From positions 1 through 41,367 of the forward strand of contig CADADN010000033.1 of NCBI GenBank assembly GCA_902786665.1: 41,367 nucleotides of DNA, given 5' to 3'. Both the position numbers and the translations under genes were made by a program. Each line of letters opens with the position of its first letter. Position 1 is the first letter of the stretch. This document shows, piece by piece, positions 8,757-17,475 of the stretch. The DNA comes from an uncultured Prevotellaceae bacterium (GTDB taxonomy: Bacteria; Bacteroidota; Bacteroidia; Bacteroidales; Bacteroidaceae). The notes under the pieces are model-generated. The model did no database searches and was not told the DNA's origin. It saw only the letters and a program-made list of their open reading frames with translations.

Positions 8757-9707
8757 TCAATATTCTCCTTTTGCCAACTTGAGCACTTTGAAAGCGTGTT
8801 CGGCAGTACTGTTGTTGGTCGTTTCGTGATTGATGATTTTGATGAATTGTTCTATTTCCCTTGATTGAAACCCATCACGCTCGCTGTCGAGAGTGATAGT
8901 CTGTCCTTCTTTCATATATTCCACTTTCCCGTTTATAATGTCGCAGTGGATAGTCTCGTCATCAAGGAACAAATCTAATGTCCGCATGGCCTTTCTTCCG
9001 AAATAGTCAAGATGAAGTTCCAAGATTGTCTTATCTGTCTTCGCGATATATACGGCATAGTCATCACTGTCAATCTCCAACTCGGAAATCTTTCCTTGAA
9101 GAGAGAGACAAGTAATAGGCATCCCGAAGAGGCTGGATAGGTAGTCCCACTCATGAATTAAATCAATAGCCACGCCTCCCCCCATGTTCCGATGAGCACT
9201 ATAACATTTCCTGTAGTCCTGTCCAGGACGCCATTCAGGGAGGTAGCTTGATGAAATGGCTCGTGCACATATAACCTCATCCAAGGCAACGTTCTCCTTT
9301 ACGTATGCCAACACGGGATGATATCTCAGTGGACATGCCACATAGCATTCCACTCCTGCCAAATCATCAAAAATACCAGTGTCCACCTCAGTGGAGTCAA
9401 ACACAGGTTTTTCAATAAAGAAGGCTTTTGTATTGTCAATGAATTTTCGAAGAGTCTCGTAGTGAACCGAAGTGGGATTCGTGACGAACACAGCGTCGTA
9501 AATTTTCTCTTTGGGAACCTTTTCGGAAAAGGGAAAAACGTCTCTTATATAGTCTGAGAAGTCTGAGGGAACAGGTCTTCCCTGCCCACTGCGGTATAAG
9601 TCAATGGAGAAAGATTCTCCCCTTTGATTTAGGACGGTTGCCAGATTACCAATGTGCCGGCTGGCTATCGACCCAAGGCCACAGAATGCGAAATTGTAAT
9701 GTTTCAT
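8757..9707 (-). CDS. Gfo/Idh/MocA-family oxidoreductase (canonical motifs)
   Basis: This 316-residue protein begins with a Rossmann dinucleotide loop (FCGLGSIASRHIGNL). The catalytic lysine motif EKPVFD is near residue 99. The segment GGGVAIDLIHEWDYLSSLFG (about 173-192) supplies the family's conserved Asp and His. Such enzymes oxidise or reduce a sugar hydroxyl with NAD(P). It overlaps the upstream paralogue by 4 bp and stops one base before legF starts. Paired oxidoreductases of this type occur in nonulosonate loci, where they may epimerise or modify the sugar or its precursor. The exact step is not known from sequence. Confidence 0.85.
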   Translation of the reverse strand: MKHYNFAFCGLGSIASRHIGNLATVLNQRGESFSIDLYRSGQGRPVPSDFSDYIRDVFPFSEKVPKEKIYDAVFVTNPTSVHYETLRKFIDNTKAFFIEKPVFDSTEVDTGIFDDLAGVECYVACPLRYHPVLAYVKENVALDEVICARAISSSYLPEWRPGQDYRKCYSAHRNMGGGVAIDLIHEWDYLSSLFGMPITCLSLQGKISELEIDSDDYAVYIAKTDKTILELHLDYFGRKAMRTLDLFLDDETIHCDIINGKVEYMKEGQTITLDSERDGFQSREIEQFIKIINHETTNNSTAEHAFKVLKLAKGEY

Positions 9708-10681
9708 GCTCCAGTTTGGTCAATCAACCTGAGTACTTCGAGATCCTTCTCAAAATCCCATACAGGTTTTCGGGTAAGGTCTTTTATGCACGCAAGAAAT
9801 GCCTCTATCTCCTCCCTGTAAGGATTTTCTGTAACAAAGGATGCATATCCCTCTATGTGTTCGGATGCGTCTTCAAATATCACTGTTTCTTCCCGACCTG
9901 TTTCAACGTTTATTTCTTTTAGCGAATCGGGGGTGCCATTCCACGAGATTTGCAAGTGCTCTCCATAAATATCGATATGGCGGAAGGGCTTTCGAGCCAC
10001 CACGTCAACCGCAAAGACTCCCTTCGTCCCTGTGGTATGTTCCAACAATATAAGGTAGTTGTCGTTATAATTAACATTCAAACTGGTGTTTTTCCCACTC
10101 AGCACTTGTATGTTCTTCACGTTGCCGAAAGCTGTGACAATCCATGGCAGGTCAATTGCCATGATCTCTCTACATCCGTTGGTGCGAGGATTGCCAATGA
10201 AGTAGTTGTTGTAGCTTTCCCACGGATGCCAGTCGGGAAGGTACTGTCCCACATGGTAGATATAGTTGAGCCTTGGGCGCTCCTCTCTCACCTTTTCAAT
10301 GATGGCTATGGTTTCTTTTCTGTAGAGGAAAGTGGACGAGAGGAATAGGCATAGTCCCTTTTCCTTAGCCAAACGTATGTTCTCCTCGTATCCGTCGTTC
10401 ACAAGGTTGATTTCCGTAAATACGTGAAGACCTGCCATAAGGCATTCTTTGATGATGGCAGCATGGGATAGGGGAGAGGTGCAGACAAAAGCGCAGGTGG
10501 GGTGTTCTTGTTCAACAGCTTCTCCGATGCTTCCAAAGCATCTGATGCCGAACTTTTCAGAAGCTTCCTTGGAACGGTTGGGATTGCTGTCAACCCCAAT
10601 GATTTCAACGTCCTTGTGCTCAGCAAGCAGTCTTGTCCGACGCTTGCCCATTGAGCCAAGCCCGATTACGATGATTTTCAT
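9704..10681 (-). CDS. Gfo/Idh/MocA-family oxidoreductase with altered catalytic motifs
   Basis: This 325-residue protein has an intact Rossmann loop (VIGLGSMGKRRTRLLA) and the domain order of the Gfo/Idh/MocA family. Where the family normally has E-K-P it reads FTEINLVNDG near residue 92, so the usual catalytic lysine is missing. At the usual GG..xDxxxH site it reads REIMAIDLPWIVTAFGN (about residue 170), which keeps an Asp but replaces the His. It overlaps NeuC/LegG by ATGA at one end and the canonical paralogue by 4 bp at the other, so the two oxidoreductases are probably made together. It may be a non-standard oxidoreductase, a structural partner of its neighbour, or active with shifted residues. 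Confidence 0.8.
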   Translation of the reverse strand: MKIIVIGLGSMGKRRTRLLAEHKDVEIIGVDSNPNRSKEASEKFGIRCFGSIGEAVEQEHPTCAFVCTSPLSHAAIIKECLMAGLHVFTEINLVNDGYEENIRLAKEKGLCLFLSSTFLYRKETIAIIEKVREERPRLNYIYHVGQYLPDWHPWESYNNYFIGNPRTNGCREIMAIDLPWIVTAFGNVKNIQVLSGKNTSLNVNYNDNYLILLEHTTGTKGVFAVDVVARKPFRHIDIYGEHLQISWNGTPDSLKEINVETGREETVIFEDASEHIEGYASFVTENPYREEIEAFLACIKDLTRKPVWDFEKDLEVLRLIDQTGA

Positions 10682-11841
10682 TTTATGTCGTAGAAATGTT
10701 TCTGTAGCAGACCGTCAAGTGGCAGTGTGCTGATGATGTCGAAAATGGTTTGTGCAGTTCCCTCCTTTTCGTATGGGTTACGTGTGATGGAAGCAGATTT
10801 CCTGAAAGAAGAAGATAGAATAGTCTCCAAACCCTTGACGATGGAAACCTTGTCGGTGTTACAATGAAAAATACTGTCAGCAGCAGCCCTTCCTTTTTGC
10901 CGGTCGCCTATGTCCAGGGTAGGTATTCCAAAAGATGGGGCCTCGAGAATACCACTTGAAGAATTACCCACCACGGCGGCGACTTGCCCCATGACTGAGA
11001 GGTAACGCTTCATTCCCAACGATTTGAAGGCTATTGCGCGGCTCTTATTCCTTTTCACGAAATTTTCCACCGCTTCCGCAACGACCCTGCCACCAGTGTC
11101 GGAGTTGGGCATGGTGAAAATAATTCTTAAATCCTCTCGTTCTTCCAATGCTTCAAGGAAATTTGAAATGTCGCGTCCGGCAGTACTAATACCGAGGGTG
11201 ACAGGATGATAGGTTGCCAATATGGTGTTCTTGTCGATGGTAAAGCCAATGGATTTCTCCACTTCATCCTTGCTCATCAAAGGCGTTTTTTTTATGTTTT
11301 CTACTCCAAGGGCACCGGTGTTGAATACACGTTCTGGACTTTCGCCCAATTGTATCACTCTTTTCCTGTACTCTTCCGTTGAAGTGAAGTGTAGATGGCT
11401 CATCTTTGTGATGGAGTGCCGGATGGCATCGTCATAAGCACCTTCCGTCACTTCACCTCCATGGATGTGTGCCACAGGGATGCGTTCAATGAGAGCGGCT
11501 GTTACAGCTGCTAAGATTTCATATCGGTCGCCCAAAACCATTATGAGGTCGGGCATAAGTTCCTCGTATGCTTTTGAAAAACCATTCATCGCCATAGCCA
11601 TGGAGGCTAATGTAGCTCTGGCATTGTCTTCTGCTTCATCGTTGAGAATGGGAACTTTCTTGTCTATGGGTATTCCGTCGCCCTCTATCTCCTTGTATGT
11701 TTCGCCATATCTCTTGCTGAGGTGCATATTGGTGGCTATGACCTGCAAATGGGTTGCAGGTGATGTTTTCACCATCAACATCAGCCTGCTCATCAAGCCA
11801 TACTCAGCACGAGTTCCAGTAACAAAACAAATCTTTCTCAT
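10678..11841 (-). CDS. legG: Hydrolysing NDP-HexNAc 2-epimerase (LegG/NeuC type)
   Basis: This 387-residue protein starts KICFVTGTRAEYGLMSRLM, the usual N-terminus of NeuC/LegG/WecB-type epimerases. It carries MVLGDRYEILAAVTAAL and VAHIHGGEVTEGAYDDAIRHS (about 96-130) and NSSSGILEAPSFGIPTLDIG (about 293-312). Hydrolysing 2-epimerases release the mannose-configured sugar from NDP; in the legionaminate route LegG acts on NDP-2,4-diacetamido-2,4,6-trideoxyglucose. The gene overlaps legI by 4 bp and shares the block with legB and legC, so the LegG role is preferred over NeuC (sialic acid). Distinguishing UDP from GDP substrates would need biochemistry; the PtmE-like gene argues for GDP. Confidence 0.85.
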   Translation of the reverse strand: MRKICFVTGTRAEYGLMSRLMLMVKTSPATHLQVIATNMHLSKRYGETYKEIEGDGIPIDKKVPILNDEAEDNARATLASMAMAMNGFSKAYEELMPDLIMVLGDRYEILAAVTAALIERIPVAHIHGGEVTEGAYDDAIRHSITKMSHLHFTSTEEYRKRVIQLGESPERVFNTGALGVENIKKTPLMSKDEVEKSIGFTIDKNTILATYHPVTLGISTAGRDISNFLEALEEREDLRIIFTMPNSDTGGRVVAEAVENFVKRNKSRAIAFKSLGMKRYLSVMGQVAAVVGNSSSGILEAPSFGIPTLDIGDRQKGRAAADSIFHCNTDKVSIVKGLETILSSSFRKSASITRNPYEKEGTAQTIFDIISTLPLDGLLQKHFYDIK

Positions 11842-12860
11842 AATACAATCAATTCTTCTTCATCGAAATCCTTGATAGCCTTGGTACCTATGACCTCATC
11901 CCATCTCATAGGGGAGATGCCTTTTCCTGGTCGTTTCACAGTGATGTTTTCCTCTGTGAACATTTCGCCCTTTTTTATGTGTCTCGCTGCTACAATGCTC
12001 TTTCTTGCCACATCGATGTTCTTCCTTTCTGATGCAGTGATTTTTTTATGTCCGTCACCTAATGCCTTCTCCACATTGCGCACGGCCTCTACCATGTTTT
12101 TCAGTTCTTGTGGCTCGAGCGATGCCTTGTGGTCAGGCCCTGGCAGGGTCTTGTCTAAGGTGAAATGTTTTTCCAACACCACAGCTCCCAGTGCTGCTGC
12201 AGCCACAGGAACCTCGATGCCTCGTGTGTGGTCGGAATAACCAACAGATACACCGAATTTCTGCTTGATTTCCAGCATGGCAAGGAGATTGACATCCTCG
12301 AATGGCGTGGGATATTCTGTGTTGCAGTGCAGAACGGTTATGAGCTCGCGGTTCAGCCCGTTACGTTCCAATGCAGTGATGGCGTCACCGATGTCTTGCA
12401 GTTCGCACATTCCGGTGGAAAGTATGACAGGCTCACCGTAACTGGCTATTTTCCTCAAATAAGGGTAGTTGGTAATTTCTCCAGAAGGTACTTTCCATAG
12501 TCCTAATCTGAGTGAATGGAGGAAATTCACGCTTTCCAAGTCGAATGCCGTGGAAAAGAAGCCTATGCCTGCCTTGTTGCAACAATCGATAAGATTGATA
12601 TGGTCTTCTATGGACAATTCGAGCTTTTTCAGCATTTCATATTGGCTCTCATTGCTTTTGCCTCCTGTGTTTGCTTGTTGATATTCTGCTTTCCGGGCTG
12701 CCTTTGTTGTCAGGTTTTTTGCTTTAAATGTTTGAAATTTGACATAGTCTGCTCCGGCTTTGGCTGCCTCCTCCACAAGTTGCCTTGCCAACTCTATGGA
12801 TCCATTGTGGTTGACTCCTGCCTCCGCAATGATGATGGTGTGTCGTGGTATATCTTTCAT
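11838..12860 (-). CDS. legI: N-acetylneuraminate/legionaminate synthase (LegI/NeuB family)
   Basis: This 340-residue protein has a TIM-barrel NeuB domain followed by a C-terminal SAF (antifreeze-like) domain. Barrel motifs include IIAEAGVNHNGSIELA (about 9-24), DYVKFQTFKA (about 37), FFSTAFDLESV (about 99), KVPSGEITNYPYL (about 120) and VGYSDHTRGIEVPVAAAALG (about 206-225). The SAF part starts near residue 278 (RKSIVAARHIKKGEMFTEEN). The enzyme condenses phosphoenolpyruvate with a 6-carbon amino sugar to make a nonulosonic acid. The position between legG and the acetyltransferase, with 4 bp overlaps on both sides, supports the legionaminate role. Sialic or pseudaminic acid is less likely given the legB-legC-legG set. 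Confidence 0.88.
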   Translation of the reverse strand: MKDIPRHTIIIAEAGVNHNGSIELARQLVEEAAKAGADYVKFQTFKAKNLTTKAARKAEYQQANTGGKSNESQYEMLKKLELSIEDHINLIDCCNKAGIGFFSTAFDLESVNFLHSLRLGLWKVPSGEITNYPYLRKIASYGEPVILSTGMCELQDIGDAITALERNGLNRELITVLHCNTEYPTPFEDVNLLAMLEIKQKFGVSVGYSDHTRGIEVPVAAAALGAVVLEKHFTLDKTLPGPDHKASLEPQELKNMVEAVRNVEKALGDGHKKITASERKNIDVARKSIVAARHIKKGEMFTEENITVKRPGKGISPMRWDEVIGTKAIKDFDEEELIVL

Positions 12861-13495
12861 TTTATCCTCTTTGCGGGATTTCCCGCGTACGTTCCTGGCT
12901 GTATGATGTCTTTCACTACCACACTGCCAGCTCCAATAATAGTGTCATCGCAGACATTTATGCCGTTGGCGATAACAGCCTGACTGCCGATGAAACATCG
13001 TCTGCCGATGCTGCATCCGCCGTTTACGATGGCTCCTGTGGAGACATGGGTATGGTCGCCAATTTCAGTATCGTGTTCGATGTTGGCAAAATTATTGATG
13101 ATGGCGTTCACGCCAACACGTGCATCCGCGTTGACAAGCGCATGATGCATGACGACTGTTCCCTCGCCTAATGATGCATATTGGGAGACATAAGCCGTTG
13201 ATGCCACTATGGTGGCAAGTGTGCCTTTGGCTTTTTTGATGCTCTCGTACAGGCGTATGCGTGTGGCGGGATTCTTGATGAAGCCTACCGTTACTACGAA
13301 ATCAGCCTTTCTCGCAAAGGATGGTATGTCTGCATCCTCGCCGATAACGGTGGCATAGAGCACGGATTTCCCTTTTTCTTCAGGGTGGTCAAGAACTCCA
13401 AGTATTTCCAACCCTTGACTCTTCGCTACTTCCATAACGGCTTTGCAGTGTCCACCTCCACCTATGAGAACAATTGGTCGCATGCTATTTTTCAA
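12857..13495 (-). CDS. PglD/NeuD-type N-acetyltransferase of the legionaminate pathway (LegH-like)
   Basis: This 212-residue protein has an N-terminal Rossmann-like domain (PIVLIGGGGHCKAVMEVA) that binds the nucleotide sugar, followed by a left-handed beta-helix of hexapeptides. NNFANIEHDTEIGDHTHVST (about 130-150) contains the catalytic histidine, and TYAGNPAKRIK closes the protein. PglD and LegH acetylate the 4-amino group of NDP-2-acetamido-4-amino-trideoxyglucose, the product of the LegC aminotransferase, which is the neighbouring gene (11 bp overlap with it and 4 bp with legI). This makes N-4-acetylation the most likely function. A second NeuD-like protein lies at 21979-22626 in the acyl module, so substrate sharing is possible. 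Confidence 0.83.
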   Translation of the reverse strand: MKNSMRPIVLIGGGGHCKAVMEVAKSQGLEILGVLDHPEEKGKSVLYATVIGEDADIPSFARKADFVVTVGFIKNPATRIRLYESIKKAKGTLATIVASTAYVSQYASLGEGTVVMHHALVNADARVGVNAIINNFANIEHDTEIGDHTHVSTGAIVNGGCSIGRRCFIGSQAVIANGINVCDDTIIGAGSVVVKDIIQPGTYAGNPAKRIK

Positions 13496-14636
13496 TCCTT
13501 ACGCTGCTTGGAATGTTCACCACCCTGTCGGCAAACCAAATGGTGTTCTTGAGACCGTCATTCTCGCAATGCTCGAACATGGGCAGACGATTCATCAACT
13601 CCCAGATGGGGCGTGTCATAACGCCATTGTCGTTTGTGTATTGCAGGAAGCTTTGCTGCGCCTCCTTGTCTTTGAGAATTACCACATTAAGCCAATAGTT
13701 GCTTCGGCATCCCTCGGGTTCCACGAAGAATTCGATGCCATCCACCGTTTTGAAGAATTCCTCGTAGGCATGGGCTGTTTCACGTTTCGATGACACATAC
13801 TCCTCGATATGCTCCAATTGTGCACATCCCAAGGCGGCGTTGATGTTGGGCATTCGGTAGTTGTAGCCGATGTGGTCGTGGCGGAATTCCCACCGATGGG
13901 GCACTTTGGCCTGCGTGGTGAGATGCTTGGCCAATGCCCCTAATTCTTCATCATCGAAGAGCATCATCCCGCCACCGCCGGTGGTGATGGTTTTGTTGCC
14001 GTTGAAACTCAATGCGCCCACCTTGCCGAAAGTGCCGGTGTGTCTTCCTTTGTAAAGGCTCCCGATGCTCTCTGCTGCATCCTCTACTATTTCAATGTTA
14101 TATTCCTTGCACACCTCCACCAATTCGTCCAAATGGACGGGGTGGCCGAAGGTATGCATTGGCACACAGGCTTTGATTCGTCTTCCTGTCCGCTTGTTGC
14201 GACATTCTCCGTCCTTTATTGTGGCATTAACGGTTAGCCAATCACGTAGGGCGGTGGGGGAGAGCCCCATGGTGTCCATGTCTACGTCGATGAATACGGG
14301 GTGAGCACCGATGTAGCTTAGGGCGTTGCAGGTGGCGATGAAGGTGAGGGCCTGGGTGAGTACCTCGTCGTCACGCTCCACTCCTGCTAGCATCAGCGAC
14401 ATGTGCAAGGCATTGGTGCCGCTGACGCACACCACGGCACGGCGGCAACCGGTGTAGCGGGCTATGTCGGCCTCGAAACGATCGACGAATTTCCCGACAC
14501 TCGAAACAAAGGTGGTATCGATGCATTCCTCGAGATATTTTTTCTCGTTGCCTATAAAGACTGGGACGGAGAGGGGAGTGAAGTCACCTCCACCGTATAA
14601 GTCGCGTATGAAGTCCGTTGTTCTTTTGAAATCCAT
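13485..14636 (-). CDS. legC: PLP-dependent NDP-4-keto-sugar aminotransferase (LegC type)
   Basis: This 383-residue protein belongs to the DegT/DnrJ/EryC1 family. The PLP lysine lies in LSFNGNKTITTGGGGMM (about 223). The substrate-side segments CVSGTNALHMSLML (about 65) and EDAAESIGSLYKG (about 180) are typical. I use the methionine at 14636, not the longer open frame from 14750, because MDFKRTTDFIRDLY matches a usual family N-terminus and the extra 38 residues run back over legB's end. LegC makes the 4-amino sugar in the legionaminate route. It overlaps the acetyltransferase start by 11 bp. Confidence 0.87.
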   Translation of the reverse strand: MDFKRTTDFIRDLYGGGDFTPLSVPVFIGNEKKYLEECIDTTFVSSVGKFVDRFEADIARYTGCRRAVVCVSGTNALHMSLMLAGVERDDEVLTQALTFIATCNALSYIGAHPVFIDVDMDTMGLSPTALRDWLTVNATIKDGECRNKRTGRRIKACVPMHTFGHPVHLDELVEVCKEYNIEIVEDAAESIGSLYKGRHTGTFGKVGALSFNGNKTITTGGGGMMLFDDEELGALAKHLTTQAKVPHRWEFRHDHIGYNYRMPNINAALGCAQLEHIEEYVSSKRETAHAYEEFFKTVDGIEFFVEPEGCRSNYWLNVVILKDKEAQQSFLQYTNDNGVMTRPIWELMNRLPMFEHCENDGLKNTIWFADRVVNIPSSVRIEK

Positions 14637-14676
14637 GATTCTGCTGAAATGATTTACAATCCCATTTTGAGTGATG

Positions 14677-15885
14677 TTACATCTTCTGGTCCAGATTCTT
14701 CCCTTTCTCTTCGTGTTCGAAGTTGGGAATAAATCGCTTGATGGCGTCAACCACCTGCTGCTTGGTGAAGTCCTCTTGTGCGAAGATGGCCTCTAATTGG
14801 TCAAAAAAGGCATTGACCTCTTCCATATCGCGGCGTTTCGTTTGCTCCACCACGCCTAATGCGCCGAAACGCTCCATATTGATTTTCTCCCCCGGCACGT
14901 AGAATTCCTCGTAGGCTTTCTCGCCAGTGGTGTCACTCTTGAAATAGAACACGGGGTAAGTTTCGGAATCGTAGGGCATCTCACTGGCGTATTTCCTCGC
15001 CTCGTCATCACTGCCACATTCTTTCTTTTCAAAGCCCTCTGCCTTGACAAAATCATCACAGATGGCGGAGAAGGTGAGCATCTGGTCTTCGCCCAACTTG
15101 GGGAAGAACACCTCGCCGCCTTTTCCCAAAATGCAGGCCAGCATGCAAATCTGCCCTGACTCCTCTGGGGATACAAAATAACGCCTCACGTCGGAGGGCG
15201 CGGCCAAAGGCTGCTTCTTCTGCAAACGATGCAACCATCCGTCGGGCAGCGAACCATTTGAGAACGCTACATTGGCGAAGCGAGCAGTGGTAACCTTGAA
15301 GAAAGGATTGTAAGCCATCACAAGGTCTTCCATGATGCGCTTGCTTGCACCCATGATATTCACGGGATTAGCAGCTTTGTCAGTGCTGACACAGAAGAAA
15401 TGCCTGGGTGGATGGACGCGGAGCAAGTCCATGAGCCTTTTAGCCTTGATGTCGTTGTTCTCGATGAGGGCCTGCACGGAGTACCTGTCTTTTTCCGAAC
15501 GCACGTGCTTATGGGCGGAGAAGTTGGCCACGATGTCGAAGCCCTTCTCCTCACGGAAGATGCGCTCGAAGATGGGGTCGGCGAAATTCAGCGTATAGCA
15601 GCGGAACTCGTCAGGGCAGTAGAGTCCGTCGGTGGAGCGCACGTCACGTACAAGTTCAGCCAAACCGTTCTCATTAAGGTCGACCACAACGACGCTACAT
15701 GGCTCAAAACGGAGAACTGCCTTGATGAAGGAGGAACCGATGGAGCCGGCCCCCCCGATGACGCAAACGCTTTTGCCCTTGATTTCTTGTGAGAGTGCCT
15801 CCTTGTTTGCCTCGATGTCTTTGGAGAACATGCTTTCTCCTCTATAGGTGACATTCTCTGAAATGAATTGATTCAGATTGAACAT
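14677..15885 (-). CDS. legB: NDP-GlcNAc 4,6-dehydratase, CapD-like soluble form (LegB role)
   Basis: This 402-residue protein has a Rossmann loop CVIGGAGSIGSSFIKAVLR (about residue 41) and the active-site region FVSTDKAANPVNIMGASKR (about 163-183, printed VSTDKAANPVNIMGASK). The catalytic tyrosine position of the SDR fold is a methionine (MGASK), as in the FlaA1/PglF/CapD family. It lacks the membrane-spanning N-terminal region of full-size CapD, so it is cytosolic. The product would be NDP-4-keto-6-deoxy-GlcNAc, the substrate for the next gene, legC. Campylobacter LegB is shorter and RmlB-like, so this is a different subfamily in the same role. A C-terminal extension from about residue 290 (residues EFYVPGEKI near 330) is typical of this soluble group. 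Confidence 0.82.
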   Translation of the reverse strand: MFNLNQFISENVTYRGESMFSKDIEANKEALSQEIKGKSVCVIGGAGSIGSSFIKAVLRFEPCSVVVVDLNENGLAELVRDVRSTDGLYCPDEFRCYTLNFADPIFERIFREEKGFDIVANFSAHKHVRSEKDRYSVQALIENNDIKAKRLMDLLRVHPPRHFFCVSTDKAANPVNIMGASKRIMEDLVMAYNPFFKVTTARFANVAFSNGSLPDGWLHRLQKKQPLAAPSDVRRYFVSPEESGQICMLACILGKGGEVFFPKLGEDQMLTFSAICDDFVKAEGFEKKECGSDDEARKYASEMPYDSETYPVFYFKSDTTGEKAYEEFYVPGEKINMERFGALGVVEQTKRRDMEEVNAFFDQLEAIFAQEDFTKQQVVDAIKRFIPNFEHEEKGKNLDQKM

Positions 15886-15906
15886 GATTCGTCTGATTGC
15901 TTTTTG

Positions 15907-17469
15907 TTAGCCAATTGTCTCTATAATGGAGCTAACAAGGTTGTTAACACATTCCTCTTCCGACAGGTTGACGACATCCTTGTACATATTCTTGAAATAA
16001 TATGCAAGCCTTGTCTCTTTTCCCACGGCAGCGAGGTAAGCTTTGAGAGAATGCTCGTCGTATTTATAGTTTTGGATGAAGTCCATTATTTTATTCTCAG
16101 ACTCTCCATCGGTGATTCTAAGCACACCTTTGGTGTAATTCTCATACCAGCAAAGGCCGAATGCTATGACAGGTTTCCGGCGGACAATAGCCTCCCATCC
16201 CACAGTTCCAGTCACGGTACTGATGGCCTTGGAATGCTTGATGAGGTCGAAGGTGTTCACTTCGGTGGGGATGAGTTTCACTCGTGGGCATTTGGCCAGG
16301 TCGTCATAGAAATCCCTCATCCTATTGGTGTGACCTATTCTCTTTTTTAGGAATTGGTGAGGGTGTTCCTTGACATATACTTTCCAGTCTTCTGGCAGTT
16401 GCCTTAGCAAACTATCCACACAAAGTCGCTGGTCAACAAAGATATCGCCTCCTGGGCAAGTTGTGGCTTCTGGTTGGTAATGCAGAAACACGATGACGTA
16501 TGGCTCGTTGTAGTCGGGAGGGGTTGTCAGTGCATCGTAAGCTTGCTTCAGCTTCTTTATGTACTTGAAAGAATGCGTGAGAGAGAAAATGTTTTGGTAG
16601 ATATTTCCTTCGCTCTCTTCATACTTTTTGTTAGCCCTTTTGCCGTATGCGCTACGCCCGATGATGGTGGTGTCGGCTGGTTGTCCGAGTAGATAAGGCA
16701 AATAATCGCTCGCAAGCTTTTGCAATCCGGTTTTTAGCAGGTAGAGCTTGCTGTCCAACTGCTTCTTCTTCTTCTCTTCAGAAGCCATGTAAGCGGGTGC
16801 TGCCGAATCATAGTCAAGTTTGACTTTTTCGAAGCGTGTGGCAATGTCGGTGGGAATGTCCTTTTCCCAGTTGTCGTTGTCGTATTCTTCAATTGCATGC
16901 CAATTATTTGCGAATTTGTCACCTATGGTGTAAAAGTTGTCTTTCGCAAAGAAAAAGCGCCCTTCGAATTGCGTGTGAACCATCATGAGGAAGGGAATAT
17001 TCTTTTCCTGGCAAAGCCAATATAACACGTAATCATACAAGCGGTGGGGGATGGCGGTGGACACCACGAGGTCGGGTTTGACGATTTCGATGGCAGCTGC
17101 CCATTGTTTCAACATGTTGCGGAAATGACGTTGGCGTTCCATAAAGTTGAAACTTCTCAAGTCCATGTCCACTCTGTCCATCATCTTGATGGCCTGCAAC
17201 TCATGATGTGCATGTCGGCGCAGGAAATCCACGTCCAAGTAGGTCTCTGCGGCTTTCGCTTCCACTTCCTTGGGGAAGCGGCCTTTCCATGCATCTGCAT
17301 TGTCTTGATAGATGATGCCGGGAAATTCTTTGGGTATCAGAATATGGGAATTGTCCTCTTTTGAATAACCAATCCACCACACAGGAGCATACCCATGTTT
17401 GTCTCTCAACTCCTTGGCTACTTGTATCCAAGGTTCCGCCCAGCAATTGATATAGATGGCTTTTTTCAT
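15907..17469 (-). CDS. KpsC/KpsS-like capsule polysaccharide glycosyltransferase (PF05159-like)
   Basis: This 520-residue protein has a GT-B-like arrangement. The C-terminal half contains VYVKEHPHQFLKKR (about 372), then STVTGTVGWEAIVRRKPVIA (about 427-447) and FGLCWYENYTKG. The K-HP, TGTxGxEA and KPVIxFG pattern is that of the capsule biosynthesis proteins KpsC and KpsS, which use CMP-Kdo. CMP-Kdo and CMP-legionaminate are both CMP-activated 2-keto acids, and this gene sits directly before legB, so it is the best candidate in the window for the nonulosonate transferase. That assignment is inference. A CDP-glycerol-type transferase is an alternative. No signal peptide is seen. Confidence 0.65.
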   Translation of the reverse strand: MKKAIYINCWAEPWIQVAKELRDKHGYAPVWWIGYSKEDNSHILIPKEFPGIIYQDNADAWKGRFPKEVEAKAAETYLDVDFLRRHAHHELQAIKMMDRVDMDLRSFNFMERQRHFRNMLKQWAAAIEIVKPDLVVSTAIPHRLYDYVLYWLCQEKNIPFLMMVHTQFEGRFFFAKDNFYTIGDKFANNWHAIEEYDNDNWEKDIPTDIATRFEKVKLDYDSAAPAYMASEEKKKKQLDSKLYLLKTGLQKLASDYLPYLLGQPADTTIIGRSAYGKRANKKYEESEGNIYQNIFSLTHSFKYIKKLKQAYDALTTPPDYNEPYVIVFLHYQPEATTCPGGDIFVDQRLCVDSLLRQLPEDWKVYVKEHPHQFLKKRIGHTNRMRDFYDDLAKCPRVKLIPTEVNTFDLIKHSKAISTVTGTVGWEAIVRRKPVIAFGLCWYENYTKGVLRITDGESENKIMDFIQNYKYDEHSLKAYLAAVGKETRLAYYFKNMYKDVVNLSEEECVNNLVSSIIETIG

Positions 17470-17475
17470 ATATGC

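Noticed and set aside
14637-14750. N-terminal extension of the aminotransferase
   Set aside because: It overlaps the end of legB and is rich in unlikely residues; MDFKRTTD is the better start.
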